Assembly: GCF_022179085.1 (NCBI RefSeq)
Contig: NZ_BPQE01000023.1
Coordinates: forward strand, 62,001-126,000
DNA: 64,000 bases
Direction: 5' to 3'
Source of the DNA: Methylobacterium aerolatum
Lineage (GTDB): Bacteria; Pseudomonadota; Alphaproteobacteria; Rhizobiales; Beijerinckiaceae
Below are positions 25,945-35,678 of the stretch, piece by piece; the stretch's first letter is position 1, and each line of letters begins with the position of its first letter. A model generated the notes under the pieces. It worked only from the letters and a program-made list of their open reading frames with translations, did no database searches and was not told where the DNA came from. The translations under genes and the position numbers were made by a program.

Positions 25945-27285
25945 TCAGGCCGCGGCCCGCGCCACCGCCTGCACCACCTCGTCCACCACCTCGGTGACGA
26001 GGCCGCGATCATCGCCTTCCGCCATCACCCGGATGACGGGCTCCGTGCCGGAGGGGCGGATCACCAGCCGGCCCGAATCGCCCAGGCGCTCGCGGGCGTG
26101 GGCGATCGCGGTCACGACGCTGTCCTGCCGGAGCGGCTCGCCGGACGCGTAGCGGACGTTCTTCAGGATCTGCGGCAGCGGATCGAAGCAGTGGCAGACC
26201 TCGCTCACCGGCTTGCCGCTGCGCTGGACCACGCTCAGCAATTGCAGCGCCGCCACCAAGCCGTCGCCCGTGGTGGTGTAGTCCGACATGATGATGTGGC
26301 CGGATTGCTCGCCGCCGAGATTGTAGCCGTGCTCGCGCATGTGCTCTAGCACGTAGCGGTCTCCCACCGCCGTGCGCGCGAGGCCGAGGCCGAGGCCGCC
26401 GAGGAAGCGCTCCAGGCCGAGATTGGACATGACAGTCGCCACGATGCCGGGCTGGGTCAGACGCTCGTCCTCCTTCCAGGACCGCGCCACGACGGCCATG
26501 AGCTGGTCGCCGTCCACCACCTGACCCTTCTCATCGACGATCAGCACCCGGTCGGCATCACCGTCGAGGGCGATGCCGATATCCGCGCGGCGCTCGCGCA
26601 CCATCTCCACCAGGGCCGTCGGCGCGGTGGAGCCGACGTCGCGGTTGATGTTGAAGCCGTCCGGCTCGACGCCGATGCTGATGACGTCGGCTCCGAGCTC
26701 CCACAGGGTCTCCGGGGCGACGCGGTAGGCGGCGCCGTTGGCGCAGTCGACCACAACCCGCAAGCCTTCGAGGGTCACGGAGCGGGGGAGGGTGCGCTTG
26801 GCGAACTCGACATAGCGGGCGTGGACGGACTCGATGCGCTTGGCGCGGCCGAGATCGGAGGAGCCCACGAGCTTCTTGTTCAGCTCGGCGTCGATCAGCG
26901 CCTCGATCTCCCGCTCGACCTCGTCGTTGAGCTTGAAGCCGTCGGGGCCGAACAGCTTGATGCCGTTATCCTCGTAGGGGTTGTGCGAAGCCGAGATCAT
27001 CACGCCGATATCGGCGCGCATGGAGCGGGTGAGCATGGCCACTGCCGGCGTCGGCACCGGGCCGAGCAGCAGCACATCCATCCCCACGGAGGTGAAGCCG
27101 GCGACGAGGGCCGTCTCGATCATGTAGCCGGACAGGCGCGTGTCCTTGCCGATCACCACCCGGTGGCGGTGGTCGCCGCGCTGGAAGACGAGACCCGCCG
27201 CCTGACCGACCTTGAGGGCCAGCTCCGGCGTGATGATCCCATTGGCCCGGCCGCGGATGCCATCGGTTCCGAAATACTTGCGCAA
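25945..27285 (-). CDS. glmM: Phosphoglucosamine mutase
   Basis: 446 residues, canonical length. Begins [14 protein letters not shown]; the catalytic serine loop is [21 protein letters not shown], the metal loop DGDADRVL, the sugar-binding GEQSGHII and the C-terminal phosphate-binding [12 protein letters not shown]. It interconverts glucosamine-6-phosphate and glucosamine-1-phosphate for peptidoglycan and lipopolysaccharide. The start is TTG at 27285 (GGAG 8 nt upstream), giving the usual [10 protein letters not shown]-terminus. It follows ftsH on the same strand, a common order in this class. Confidence 0.95.
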   Translation of the reverse strand: MRKYFGTDGIRGRANGIITPELALKVGQAAGLVFQRGDHRHRVVIGKDTRLSGYMIETALVAGFTSVGMDVLLLGPVPTPAVAMLTRSMRADIGVMISASHNPYEDNGIKLFGPDGFKLNDEVEREIEALIDAELNKKLVGSSDLGRAKRIESVHARYVEFAKRTLPRSVTLEGLRVVVDCANGAAYRVAPETLWELGADVISIGVEPDGFNINRDVGSTAPTALVEMVRERRADIGIALDGDADRVLIVDEKGQVVDGDQLMAVVARSWKEDERLTQPGIVATVMSNLGLERFLGGLGLGLARTAVGDRYVLEHMREHGYNLGGEQSGHIIMSDYTTTGDGLVAALQLLSVVQRSGKPVSEVCHCFDPLPQILKNVRYASGEPLRQDSVVTAIAHARERLGDSGRLVIRPSGTEPVIRVMAEGDDRGLVTEVVDEVVQAVARAAA

Positions 27286-27643
27286 CGTCGCGTCTCCGAT
27301 GCCCGTCCGGGCGGGCCGAGGCATGGGCCGAAGCGCGTGCCAAAACGCGATCGAACGCCTGGGCCGGGAAGAATAAAATGTCCCACGGATCGCTCCGGGA
27401 CAATCCTGTTCGAAATACGGCGGCCACGAGCGTCCGCCTCGGGCGAGCCGCAAAGGCCGAGCCGGCGGATCGTCGCCACGCGTGTACTCATTGCGTCACC
27501 TGCCGACCGAGGCAGGATCGGACACTCCGGGAACACCGGTCGAGGTTTGTCACCGGACCTCGCGCAGGGCGCTAGGTCGATGGTGGGCCACAACGAAAAG
27601 GAGCGCCCGTAGGCGCCCCTTCCGTCCATATGGCACTGATTCG
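27286..27643. other. ftsH-glmM intergenic region
   Basis: 358 bp between the ftsH stop and the glmM start on the minus strand. It has a candidate ftsH terminator at 27596-27623 and presumably a separate glmM promoter. No other gene seen. Confidence 0.5.
27596..27623 (-). terminator. Probable ftsH terminator
   Basis: On the minus strand GGAAGGGGCGCC, loop TACG, GGCGCTCC then TTTTCG. One mismatch in the stem; short U-tract. Confidence 0.55.
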
Positions 27644-29566
27644 TCAGGCCTGCGGCTGAGGCTCGTACCCGCCGTCGCTCTCCTTCGGCCGCCCGCGGCC
27701 GGCGGAGGGCACGGAGGACGACCGGGCCGGCGTCGAGGGCGTGTCGCCACCATCCCGGATCGGCGGCTGCCCCTTCAGCAGGTTGCGGATCTCCTCGCCG
27801 GACAGGGTCTCGTACTCAAGCAGACCCTGGGCCAGGGATTCCAGATCGTCCTTGCGCTCGGCGAGGATGCGGCGTGCCTCCTCCAGTCCGGCTTCGACGA
27901 GACGGCGGACCTCGGCGTCGATCTTCTGGGCAGTGGCCTCCGACACCGATTGCTGCCGGCCCATGGACATGCCGAGGAAGACCTCGTCGTTGTTGTCGCC
28001 GTAGGCCACGGTGCCAAGCTCCGGGCTGAAGCCCCAGCGCGTCACCATCATCTTCGCGAGGCGGGTGGCCTGCTCGATGTCGGACTGGGCACCGGAGGTG
28101 ACCTTTTCCGGTCCGAAGGTCATCTCCTCGGCGATGCGGCCGCCCATCATGATCGCCAGCCGCGAGGTCATCTGCTCGAAGCTCATGGAGAGCTTGTCGC
28201 GCTCAGGCAGCTGCATGACCATTCCGAGCGCCCGGCCGCGGGGGATGATCGTCGCCTTGTGGACGGGATCGGTCGCGGGGACATTCAGGGCCACGATGGC
28301 GTGGCCGCCCTCGTGATAGGCGGTGAGGCGCTTTTCGTCCTCGGTCATGACGAGGGTCCGCCGCTCGGCGCCCATCATCACCTTGTCCTTGGCGTCCTCG
28401 AACTCGTGCATCGTCACGATCCGCTTGCCGCGCCGGGCGGCGAGCAGGGCCGATTCGTTCACGAGGTTCATCAGGTCCGCACCGGAGAAGCCGGGAGTGC
28501 CGCGGGCGATGGTCTTCAGGTCGACGTCAGGGGCCAGCGGCACCTTGCGGACGTGGACGCGCAGGATGCGCTCACGGCCGGTAACGTCGGGATTCGGCAC
28601 CATGATCTGGCGGTCGAACCGGCCGGGACGCAGCAGGGCGGGGTCCAGCACGTCGGGACGGTTTGTCGCCGCGATGATGATGACACCCTCGTTCGCCTCG
28701 AACCCGTCCATCTCCACGAGGAGCTGGTTCAGGGTCTGCTCGCGCTCGTCGTTGCCGCCGCCGAGGCCGGCGCCGCGATGACGGCCGACCGCATCGATCT
28801 CGTCGATGAAGATGATGCAGGGCGCGTTCTTCTTCGCCTGCTCGAACATGTCGCGAACGCGGCTCGCGCCGACACCCACGAACATCTCGACGAAGTCGGA
28901 ACCCGAGATGGTGAAGAACGGCACGTTGGCCTCACCCGCGACGGCGCGGGCGATCAGGGTCTTACCCGTGCCGGGCGGGCCGACGAGCAGCACGCCGCGG
29001 GGGATGCGGCCGCCGAGCCGCTGGAACTTCTGCGGATCGCGCAGGAACTCCACGATCTCCTGTAGGTCCTCCTTGGCCTCCTCGACGCCCGCGACGTCAT
29101 CGAAGGACACGCGGCCATGGGCCTCGTTCAGGAGCTTGGCCTTCGACTTGCCGAAGCCCATCGCCCTGCCGGCGCCGGACTGCATCTGACGCGACAGGAA
29201 CACCCAGGCGCCGATGAACACGAGGATCGGCAGCCAGCTGACCAGCAACTGGATGAACCACGGGGTGTTGTCCGACGGCGGACGCGCCGTGATCTGTACA
29301 CCCTTGCCCTGGAGCTTGGTGACGAGGTTCGGGTCGTTCGGCGCGTAACTCGTGAAGTTGCCGCCGCCGACGTAGGTGCCGGAGACGTCCTGGCCCGAGA
29401 TGACCACGGACTGGATCTTGCCGGCATCGGCGTCGTTGAGAAGCTGGCTGTAGGCGATCTCGCTGCCGCCGCCCCGATGCCCTGGATTCTGGAAGAGCGT
29501 GACGAGGGCGAGCACAAGCAGGAAGATGACGACCCACAAGGCGAAATTGCGGAAATTCGGGTTCAT
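27644..29566 (-). CDS. ftsH: ATP-dependent zinc metalloprotease FtsH
   Basis: 640 residues. Two membrane segments ([18 protein letters not shown] near the start and [19 protein letters not shown] at about 105) enclose a periplasmic domain. The AAA module has Walker A GPPGTGKT, Walker [12 protein letters not shown] and the second-region-of-homology RPGRFDRQ; the zinc site is HEGGH with the distal aspartate downstream. It degrades membrane proteins and, in alphaproteobacteria, regulators such as RpoH. Start [11 protein letters not shown] at 29566 fits the family. Confidence 0.97.
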   Translation of the reverse strand: MNPNFRNFALWVVIFLLVLALVTLFQNPGHRGGGSEIAYSQLLNDADAGKIQSVVISGQDVSGTYVGGGNFTSYAPNDPNLVTKLQGKGVQITARPPSDNTPWFIQLLVSWLPILVFIGAWVFLSRQMQSGAGRAMGFGKSKAKLLNEAHGRVSFDDVAGVEEAKEDLQEIVEFLRDPQKFQRLGGRIPRGVLLVGPPGTGKTLIARAVAGEANVPFFTISGSDFVEMFVGVGASRVRDMFEQAKKNAPCIIFIDEIDAVGRHRGAGLGGGNDEREQTLNQLLVEMDGFEANEGVIIIAATNRPDVLDPALLRPGRFDRQIMVPNPDVTGRERILRVHVRKVPLAPDVDLKTIARGTPGFSGADLMNLVNESALLAARRGKRIVTMHEFEDAKDKVMMGAERRTLVMTEDEKRLTAYHEGGHAIVALNVPATDPVHKATIIPRGRALGMVMQLPERDKLSMSFEQMTSRLAIMMGGRIAEEMTFGPEKVTSGAQSDIEQATRLAKMMVTRWGFSPELGTVAYGDNNDEVFLGMSMGRQQSVSEATAQKIDAEVRRLVEAGLEEARRILAERKDDLESLAQGLLEYETLSGEEIRNLLKGQPPIRDGGDTPSTPARSSSVPSAGRGRPKESDGGYEPQPQA

Positions 29567-29629
29567 CGATCCATCCTTGGCGCGCACGGTCCCCCAATGG
29601 CCTTCGCGCAATCGCGCCGGCCTGTCCGC

Positions 29630-30694
29630 TCACGCCTCGCCAATGTAGGCGGGGGGGTCATCGTTGCCAAGTAAGGCGGGCGAGGGTGCCGCACTCCCGG
29701 CAGTCTTCCGGGGAGGAGCGGGGACAATCGTCACGCATCGCGTCGCGTCCACCGCCACGGCGAGCCCGGCCAGCGTCCGGCGCACCGTCCCTCCCTGGCG
29801 AAGGGTCGGCAACAGCGTTCCGAGGACAAGGGCTTCGAGTCGTTCGAGGCGTCGCGGGGCACCCCCCGAGCGGTCGAGGGCTTGGTCGATGCAGCGCAAG
29901 GCCACGGCGTCCGGCAACGCCGCCAGGATGCGACCGTCGAGCCGCAGGCGGGCTCCCCCGCACGGGAGCGAGGTGGCATCGAGGGCGTCGGCGGCCGCCT
30001 TCCGCAGGGCGGCCTCGTCCCGGGCGGCCCGTTCCGCCAGACGCGCCAGCCGGGCGCCGGTGAGCCCTTCGGCCGCAAGGGCCGCGGCCGCCCCCCGCAG
30101 CCGCGCGCGGGCGAAGCGGGCATCGCCGTTCGACGGGTCGCGGAGGTAGGGCAGGCCGCGCGCCTCGCACCACGCGACGAGGGTAGCCTTGTCGAGGCCG
30201 AGGAACGGGCGGCCGAGGACGAGGCCCGGCGCGAGGGGGCGCTCGGGACGCATCCCGGCGAGCCCGGCCAGGGCGCTGCCGGATGCGAGGCGCATCAGGA
30301 CCGTTTCGGCCTGATCGTCGCGGGTATGGGCGGTGAGCATTAGACCCGCGCCGCAGGTTGCCGCGTGGTCGACGAGCAACCGGTAGCGCGCCTCCCGCGC
30401 CGCGTCCTGCAGGCCGGTCAAGGGCTTGGCGCCCATCCATGGCAGGGTCGCGTGGGGAAGGCCCAGCGCGGCGGAGGCCCGCGCCACGGCGTCGGCCTCG
30501 CCGGCCGCCTCCGGACGCAGGCCATGGTCCACCGTCGCGACCCGGAGGGACGCCGCTGCCTGGAGCGCGGCAGCGGCGTGGAGGAGGGCGGTAGAATCGG
30601 GGCCGCCGGAGACGGCCAGGAGAACCGTGCCCGCCCGGGACCCGTCGAGCCAGGGGCGAAGCGCGTCGAGGACGGGGTCGCCCGCCCCGCTCAC
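29630..30694 (-). CDS. tilS: tRNA(Ile)-lysidine synthase
   Basis: 354 residues. PP-loop ATPase motif SGGPDSTALLH near residue 30, then VDHGLRPEAAGEADAV and LTAHTRDDQAETVLMRL, the TilS fingerprint. It modifies C34 of tRNA-Ile(CAU) so that it reads AUA. The protein is shorter than E. coli TilS, as usual for this class. GTG start at 30694 overlaps the cpoB stop by 4 bp (GTGA), so they are coupled. Confidence 0.93.
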   Translation of the reverse strand: MSGAGDPVLDALRPWLDGSRAGTVLLAVSGGPDSTALLHAAAALQAAASLRVATVDHGLRPEAAGEADAVARASAALGLPHATLPWMGAKPLTGLQDAAREARYRLLVDHAATCGAGLMLTAHTRDDQAETVLMRLASGSALAGLAGMRPERPLAPGLVLGRPFLGLDKATLVAWCEARGLPYLRDPSNGDARFARARLRGAAAALAAEGLTGARLARLAERAARDEAALRKAAADALDATSLPCGGARLRLDGRILAALPDAVALRCIDQALDRSGGAPRRLERLEALVLGTLLPTLRQGGTVRRTLAGLAVAVDATRCVTIVPAPPRKTAGSAAPSPALLGNDDPPAYIGEA

Positions 30695-31725
30695 GCGGCG
30701 CAGCGGGCGCGCTTCTGTTCCCGCGTCACGTTCTGCCGGACGTTCGCCCCGGCATTAGGAAACTTCCGCTCCAGTTCGGCCAGCGTCGCGCAGGCCTGTT
30801 CCTTCGCGCCCAGCGCGTTGAGGGACACGCCGAGCTTCAGCATCGCCTCCGGCGCCTGCGACGAGCGGGCGTAATCGGTGGAGACCTTGAGGAACTGCTC
30901 CGCCGCCTCGCGGGTCCGGCCGCGGGCGAGGTAGCTTTCCCCGAGCCAGTAGGTGGCCCCCGCCACCCGCCCGTCGCGGGGATGAGACTGGATGAACTGC
31001 CGCAGGCTCATCTCCGCCTGCTCGTATTGCTTGGCGCGGACCAGCTCCACGGCGGCGTCGTAATCGGGCTCGGCATCGCCCGGCCGGATGGCGGCGATGC
31101 TGTCGGCGGAGCGCGCGGTGGGGTTGATGGCGCCGGTGCGGCGGGGCGGATTCAGGTCCACCGGGTCGTCGTAGCCCTCGGACCCGGCGCCGTTGTCGTC
31201 GATGGCGGCACGGGGCAGGGGAACGCCGCCGTCCTCGGCGTCGGCCTCGGCGGAGCCGCGGGCGGGAAGCGGCGCCGAGGGCGCCGTCATGCCGAGTTGC
31301 TGGGGCGCGCCGGGCGCATTCGGATTCTCGGAGGGGTCGAAGGCGTCGCCGCGCTTCTCGCGCTTGGCGGGGGCCGGGGCGAAGCCCGGATTGCCGCCGT
31401 TCACTGGGCCGGCCGAGGGCGCGGGCGCCGTCGTCGCGGCGGGGGCCGGAGCGCGGGACGGCTTGGCGGCCGGGGCGGCGCCGCCCGCGCCGCCCTTACC
31501 CTCGTTGAAGCGGAAATCGACATCCTCCTGGAACTTGCGCAGCTGCTCCTTGAGCTGCCGGTTCTCGTACTGGAGGGTTTCGATCTGCCCGGCCATGGTC
31601 CGGGACTGGCTTTCGAGGCGGCCCAGCCGGACCACGAGTTCGGAGGCGTCCTGCGCGGCCGCGGGGCCGAGCAGGGCCGGCAGCATCACAGTCGCGGCGA
31701 GGAGGGTGCGGAGGCGGAATGGCAT
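30691..31725 (-). CDS. cpoB: Cell division coordinator CpoB (Tol-Pal protein YbgF)
   Basis: About 344 residues. Signal peptide LLAATVMLPALLGPAAAQ; an N-terminal coiled coil for trimerisation (ELVVRLGRLESQSRTMAGQIETLQYENRQL with heptads); a long Ala/Pro-rich linker; and C-terminal TPR repeats DYDAAVELVRAKQYEQAEMSLRQFIQSHP, ATYWLGESYLARGRTREAAEQFLKV. CpoB couples peptidoglycan synthesis with outer-membrane constriction. Start ATG 31725; an in-frame ATG at 31770 lies upstream of the signal peptide. Confidence 0.9.
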   Translation of the reverse strand: MPFRLRTLLAATVMLPALLGPAAAQDASELVVRLGRLESQSRTMAGQIETLQYENRQLKEQLRKFQEDVDFRFNEGKGGAGGAAPAAKPSRAPAPAATTAPAPSAGPVNGGNPGFAPAPAKREKRGDAFDPSENPNAPGAPQQLGMTAPSAPLPARGSAEADAEDGGVPLPRAAIDDNGAGSEGYDDPVDLNPPRRTGAINPTARSADSIAAIRPGDAEPDYDAAVELVRAKQYEQAEMSLRQFIQSHPRDGRVAGATYWLGESYLARGRTREAAEQFLKVSTDYARSSQAPEAMLKLGVSLNALGAKEQACATLAELERKFPNAGANVRQNVTREQKRARCAA

Positions 31726-31885
31726 AGGGCTCGGCTTGGGGCTCGGCTTGCAATCGAGAGGCAGTGCCAAGCCCTAAGGGCATGGCCCGGTGCGCTCCCC
31801 CGCGCCGAACCGGCATCCGCTTCGAACGGGGAGCGCTCTAACAGAAGCGCTCCTCCGCGGCAAAATGACGGCCGAGCCTCGCTTT

Positions 31886-32419
31886 TCAGGCGCCCGCGCC
31901 GCGATCGAGCACGATCACCGCGCGACGGTTCTGCGACCAACAGGAGATGTCGTTGCAGACGGCGACCGGGCGCTCCTTGCCGTAGGAGACCGTCCGCATC
32001 CGGTTCGCGCCGATGCCGCGCGAGGACAGGTAGTCGAGCACCGACTGTGCGCGGCGGGCGCCGAGGGAGAAGTTGTATTCGCGGGTGCCGCGCTCGTCGG
32101 CATGGCCTTCGATCAGGAAGGTGTAGCGCGGGTAGCGCTGGAGCCAGGCGGCCTGCTTGTCGAGGGTCGCCGTCGCCGTGGGGGTGAGGTCGGTGGAGTC
32201 CGATTCGAAGAAGACCCGGTCGCCGACGTTGACGACGAAGTCCTGCGCGCTGCCCGGCACGCCGGCACCGCCGTTGGCCCCGTTGGCGCCGTAGCCCGAG
32301 GCGTCGGCGAGGCTGTCGGCATCCTTGCTGCACGCCCCGAGGCCGAGGGTGGCCAGGACGGTGAGGCCGAGGGCGGCGGCGCGCAGGCGCCGGGTGTTCA
32401 TCGCGGGCATCGTCTTCAT
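31886..32419 (-). CDS. pal: Peptidoglycan-associated lipoprotein Pal
   Basis: 177 residues. Lipobox LGAC (signal peptide ending LATLGLGAC), a short flexible linker rich in Ala/Gly, then the OmpA-like domain: RVFFESDSTDLTPTATATLDKQ, FLIEGHADERGTREYNFSLGARRAQ, RMRTVSYGKERPVA, and the C-terminal WSQNRRAVIVL. The GAGGAG Shine-Dalgarno favours ATG 32419. Upstream on the same strand there is wcbI, not tolB, so the rest of tol-pal is not in the usual place. Confidence 0.95.
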   Translation of the reverse strand: MKTMPAMNTRRLRAAALGLTVLATLGLGACSKDADSLADASGYGANGANGGAGVPGSAQDFVVNVGDRVFFESDSTDLTPTATATLDKQAAWLQRYPRYTFLIEGHADERGTREYNFSLGARRAQSVLDYLSSRGIGANRMRTVSYGKERPVAVCNDISCWSQNRRAVIVLDRGAGA

Positions 32420-32632
32420 CAAGCTCCTCGAGCGGTGCCGAAGGCCGGCTAGGGGTCTTCGAGGCGAAACCGCGGACGCGTGTCTGCGTCCCCTCCTACG
32501 CCGGGATGGTTAAGCGCGGGTTGTCCCCAACACAGTGGCGACGCATCCGCCGATCCGGCGCGTCGCGGCGTGCGGCGACGCACCCGCCCCGCTTGAAGAG
32601 CCCCCGAATGCGGCTGCCTCGCGGCGGACCTC

Positions 32633-33655
32633 TCAGCCGTGCCGGAACAGCGCGACGATCTCCGGCGTGGCGAGCCATGTCTCGACCCGCGGACAGCGCA
32701 GGGCCTCGGGCGTGCTGGCGTCGTACAGAGAGAAGCTCGCGGCCAGAAAACCGGGCAGGTCGTAGAGCACGGGGAACCCGTCCCCCCGGGCGCGCGCCTT
32801 GAACAGATAGGCACCCTGCGCACCGAACTGCCCCGCCACCGGTGGATAGACCGGCCAGATCACGTCCTGGGCCAACTCGTCCCCGATATAGTCCTCCACC
32901 TCCACCGCCATCGGCTCGATCCCGGCCTGCCGCAGCAGCCGCTTGGCGATGTCGCCGAGGACGAAGGCCTTCGGGTGGTTCATCAGGTGCATGAACACGC
33001 CCCGCCGTGCCCAGCGGGTCAGTTCCCGGTCCAGGGGGAAGTCGATCTGTGCCGAGGCCGCGAGCAGCTCGTGCGCGGCGGAATTCCAGTGGTCGAGGTA
33101 GCCGAGCCGCGCGAACACGTCCTCCCGGAACAGCGCGGCGGTCCGGGGCACGTCCAGCTTCAGCCGGTGGGCCGTCAGCGCGATCGCCGAATGATACTGC
33201 CCGAGGGGGGAGGGGGCGAGCTTCAGCGCCGCGAGGTCCGAGGCGGCACCGGCATAGACCATGTCCGGATGGAAGGCCGAGAAGACGATGGACGGCACCG
33301 GGGCCACCCGCGGATCGCGCTCGCGCAGCCGCTCGCTGCCGCCGCCGGGGAGCAGGCCCTCCGGGAAGGCTTGGCTGAAGACGAGATCGTGGGCCCGCAC
33401 CGTCCGGACGAGGCCATCGAGGTCGCCGTGGTCGCGCCTGAGGGAGCCCATCGACAGGTAGCGGACGGGGCTTGCCGGCGCGAGCAGCTTCAGCGCGCGC
33501 GCCATGCCCCGTGCCTGGCAGTTGCCGAGGATCGCGATCGACGGCCCTGTGCGGGGCGGCTCGTCCCGCGCGCGGTTCCGCCATGCTGTCGCCCAGGAGG
33601 TGGCCGACAGGGACAAGGCGCTACGGGCGCGGCGGGGCAGATCGTTCAGGGCCAA
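32633..33655 (-). CDS. WcbI-family polysaccharide biosynthesis protein (putative acyltransferase)
   Basis: 340 residues. After about 38 residues the Rossmann-like start SIAILGNCQARGMARALKLL carries the family's conserved NCQ motif, then later VFSAFHPDMVYAG, LMNHPKAFVLGDIAKRLL and DYIGDELAQDVIWPVYPP. WcbI is a capsule gene product of Burkholderia pseudomallei that binds CoA and is thought to transfer acyl groups to polysaccharide. This gene is divergent from a GSCFA gene, and the two may work together on exopolysaccharide. Substrate unknown. Cytoplasmic, no signal peptide. Confidence 0.82.
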   Translation of the reverse strand: MALNDLPRRARSALSLSATSWATAWRNRARDEPPRTGPSIAILGNCQARGMARALKLLAPASPVRYLSMGSLRRDHGDLDGLVRTVRAHDLVFSQAFPEGLLPGGGSERLRERDPRVAPVPSIVFSAFHPDMVYAGAASDLAALKLAPSPLGQYHSAIALTAHRLKLDVPRTAALFREDVFARLGYLDHWNSAAHELLAASAQIDFPLDRELTRWARRGVFMHLMNHPKAFVLGDIAKRLLRQAGIEPMAVEVEDYIGDELAQDVIWPVYPPVAGQFGAQGAYLFKARARGDGFPVLYDLPGFLAASFSLYDASTPEALRCPRVETWLATPEIVALFRHG

Positions 33656-33759
33656 GGTCTGGGCCGAGGTCGGGCCCGAAGTCAGGGCCAGGTGGCGCGC
33701 CGGTCTTGAGCGGAGAGCGGTGGCGACGTAGTCCGCCCGTGGAGTGAGAAGGGTCAGAG

Positions 33760-34827
33760 ATGGCGTTGAATCCTTATACGGGTCTACCGGCCGAGCGATT
33801 CTGGCGCAAGGTCGTGACCAACGTGCCGCCCTTCGCCGTGAATCCCCACCCGAAGGACAGTTTCGCCATCGCCCCGACCGACAAGGTCGCCACGGGCGGA
33901 TCCTGCTTCGCCCAGCGCGTGGCCGAGGCGGTGCGCGGCGCCGGGTTCAACTACTACCTGACCGAACCGCCGCCCCCCGGCATGGGCGAGGCGGAGGCGA
34001 ATGCCCGCCAGTTCGGGACCTTCTCGGCCCGGTACGGCAACCTCTACTACACGCGCCAGTTCGTGCAGCTCTTCGACCGGGCCTATGGCCGCTACGAGCC
34101 GGAGCTGACCGCGTGGCGCCGCGACGACGGGCGCTTCGTCGATCCCTTCCGGCCGACCGTGGAGCCCGGCGGCTTCGCCACCGAAGCCGAGGTGATCGCT
34201 GCGCGGGACGCCCACCTTGCCGCCGTCCGCCGCCTGTTCGAGACCCTCGACGTCTTCGTCCTCACCCTCGGGCTCACGGAGGGCTGGCGCTACCGGGCCG
34301 ACGGGGCGGCCCTTCCACTGGCGCCCGGCGTCGCGGGAGGGGAGTTCGATCCGGCGCTCTACGAGTGCGTCAATGCCGGAGCGGCCGAGGTGCTTGCCGA
34401 CCTGAACGGCTTCCTCGACCGGCTCTGGAGCGTGAATCCGGCCGCGCGGGTGATCTTCACGGTCTCCCCCGTGCCGATGATCGCCACCTACATGGACCGC
34501 CACGTGATGGAGTCGAACAGCTACTCGAAGTCGGTGCTGCGGGTGGCGGCCGGCGAGGTGGTGGCCCGCAACGACCCGAGGGCCGTGTATTTCCCGGCCT
34601 ACGACATCGTCACCAGCAACGTGAATGCCGGGCGCTACTACAACGAGGACCAGCGCACCATCAACGATGCCGGCGTCCGCCATGTGATGCGTCTGTTCCT
34701 CTCCACCTTCGCCCGCGAGCGGGCCGCCGCCGCGCCTGTCCAGGCACCGGTGGACCTCGCCGCGGAGTTCGAGGGCAATGCCGGGGTGATCTGCGACGAG
34801 GAGGAGATCGAGCGCAGCGTCGCCTGA
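33760..34827 (+). CDS. GSCFA domain protein
   Basis: 355 residues. The defining motif KVATGGSCFAQRVAEAV is near residues 42-58. Further family segments are FGTFSARYGNLYYTRQFVQLFDRAYG, DVFVLTLGLTEGWR, VNPAARVIFTVSPVPMIATY, SNSYSKSVLRVAA and YFPAYDIVTS. GSCFA is a SGNH-like hydrolase/acyltransferase family found next to polysaccharide genes. The only neighbour on the other side is wcbI, so a polysaccharide-modifying role is inferred. Start ATG 33760. Confidence 0.87.
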   Translation: MALNPYTGLPAERFWRKVVTNVPPFAVNPHPKDSFAIAPTDKVATGGSCFAQRVAEAVRGAGFNYYLTEPPPPGMGEAEANARQFGTFSARYGNLYYTRQFVQLFDRAYGRYEPELTAWRRDDGRFVDPFRPTVEPGGFATEAEVIAARDAHLAAVRRLFETLDVFVLTLGLTEGWRYRADGAALPLAPGVAGGEFDPALYECVNAGAAEVLADLNGFLDRLWSVNPAARVIFTVSPVPMIATYMDRHVMESNSYSKSVLRVAAGEVVARNDPRAVYFPAYDIVTSNVNAGRYYNEDQRTINDAGVRHVMRLFLSTFARERAAAAPVQAPVDLAAEFEGNAGVICDEEEIERSVA

Positions 34828-34851
34828 TCGCACGGGCGGTTCTCTGCCGGG

Positions 34852-35580
34852 TCAGGTCGCGCCGACGGAGGCGATCGCGGGTTGCGCTGCCTTGAGCTTC
34901 GCCTCCACGAGGCTCCGCCGCCATCGCGCCCGGAGCAGGGCCGGCCGGATGCCGTGCCGCTCCTCGAGGAACTCCACGCCGACCACCCTGTCGGTGCGGA
35001 AATGCCGGAAGTCCTGGCGGAGCTCGCACCACGCCGCCAGGATCCGCGCCTGTTCGAAGTAGCCGACGAGCACCGGCACGACGGTGCGTTCGCTCGTTTC
35101 GCCCCGCACGTCGCGGTACCGCAGGCGGATCTTGCGCCCGTCGCGAATCCAGGCCCGCGTCCGCGCGAGGTCGATGCCGTCCCGCGCGACCGCCGCGCCC
35201 GGCGTGGTGACGATGGACGGCTCGACGATGAGCGGGCGCAGGTGCTCCGGCACCACAGCGGTGATCTTGGCGATGAGATCGAGCGCCGCCCGGGCCAGGA
35301 CCAGATCGCCGCGCCCCGCGACCCATTGCGCGCCGAGCACGGCCGCCTCGACCTCGTCCTGGGTCAGCATCAACGGCGGCAGATCGAAGCTGACGCCGAG
35401 CACGTAGCCGAAGCCGGCCTCGCCCTGGATCGGCACGCGCTGGCCGATGAGATCGGCCACGTCGCGATAGATCGTGCGCGGCGAAACCTCCAACTCACGG
35501 GCGATGTCGGCGGCGGTGACCGGGCGCGACGAGCGCCGCAGGATCTGGATGATCTGGAAAAGTCTGTCGGCCCGCCGCAT
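34852..35580 (-). CDS. YafY-type WYL-domain transcriptional regulator
   Basis: 242 residues. N-terminal winged helix-turn-helix RLFQIIQILRRSSRPVTAADIARELEVSPRTIYRDVADL is the DeoR/HTH_11 type; the C-terminal WYL domain (about 140-215) includes KIRLRYRDVRGETSERTVVPVLVGYFEQARILAAWCELR and DFRHFRTDRVVG. The regulator faces a GST gene across about 100 bp containing a perfect palindrome (35594-35611), the likely operator. Probably a repressor of itself and the GST gene. Confidence 0.9.
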   Translation of the reverse strand: MRRADRLFQIIQILRRSSRPVTAADIARELEVSPRTIYRDVADLIGQRVPIQGEAGFGYVLGVSFDLPPLMLTQDEVEAAVLGAQWVAGRGDLVLARAALDLIAKITAVVPEHLRPLIVEPSIVTTPGAAVARDGIDLARTRAWIRDGRKIRLRYRDVRGETSERTVVPVLVGYFEQARILAAWCELRQDFRHFRTDRVVGVEFLEERHGIRPALLRARWRRSLVEAKLKAAQPAIASVGAT

Positions 35581-35593
35581 CGCCCGTCTCCTA

Positions 35594-35611
35594 CTGACAG
35601 GATGCTGTCAG
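35594..35611. promoter_or_regulatory. Palindromic operator candidate for the WYL regulator
   Basis: CTGACAG (35594-35600), spacer GATG, CTGTCAG (35605-35611): a perfect 7-bp-arm inverted repeat in the 98-bp gap between the divergent regulator and GST genes. Position and symmetry fit a dimeric repressor site. Confidence 0.7.
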
Positions 35612-35678
35612 CAGGGTGATCCTACAAGCGTCGCCGCGCCATCGCTCCCCTATCCGGGCGCAACCACGCAGGCAAACC

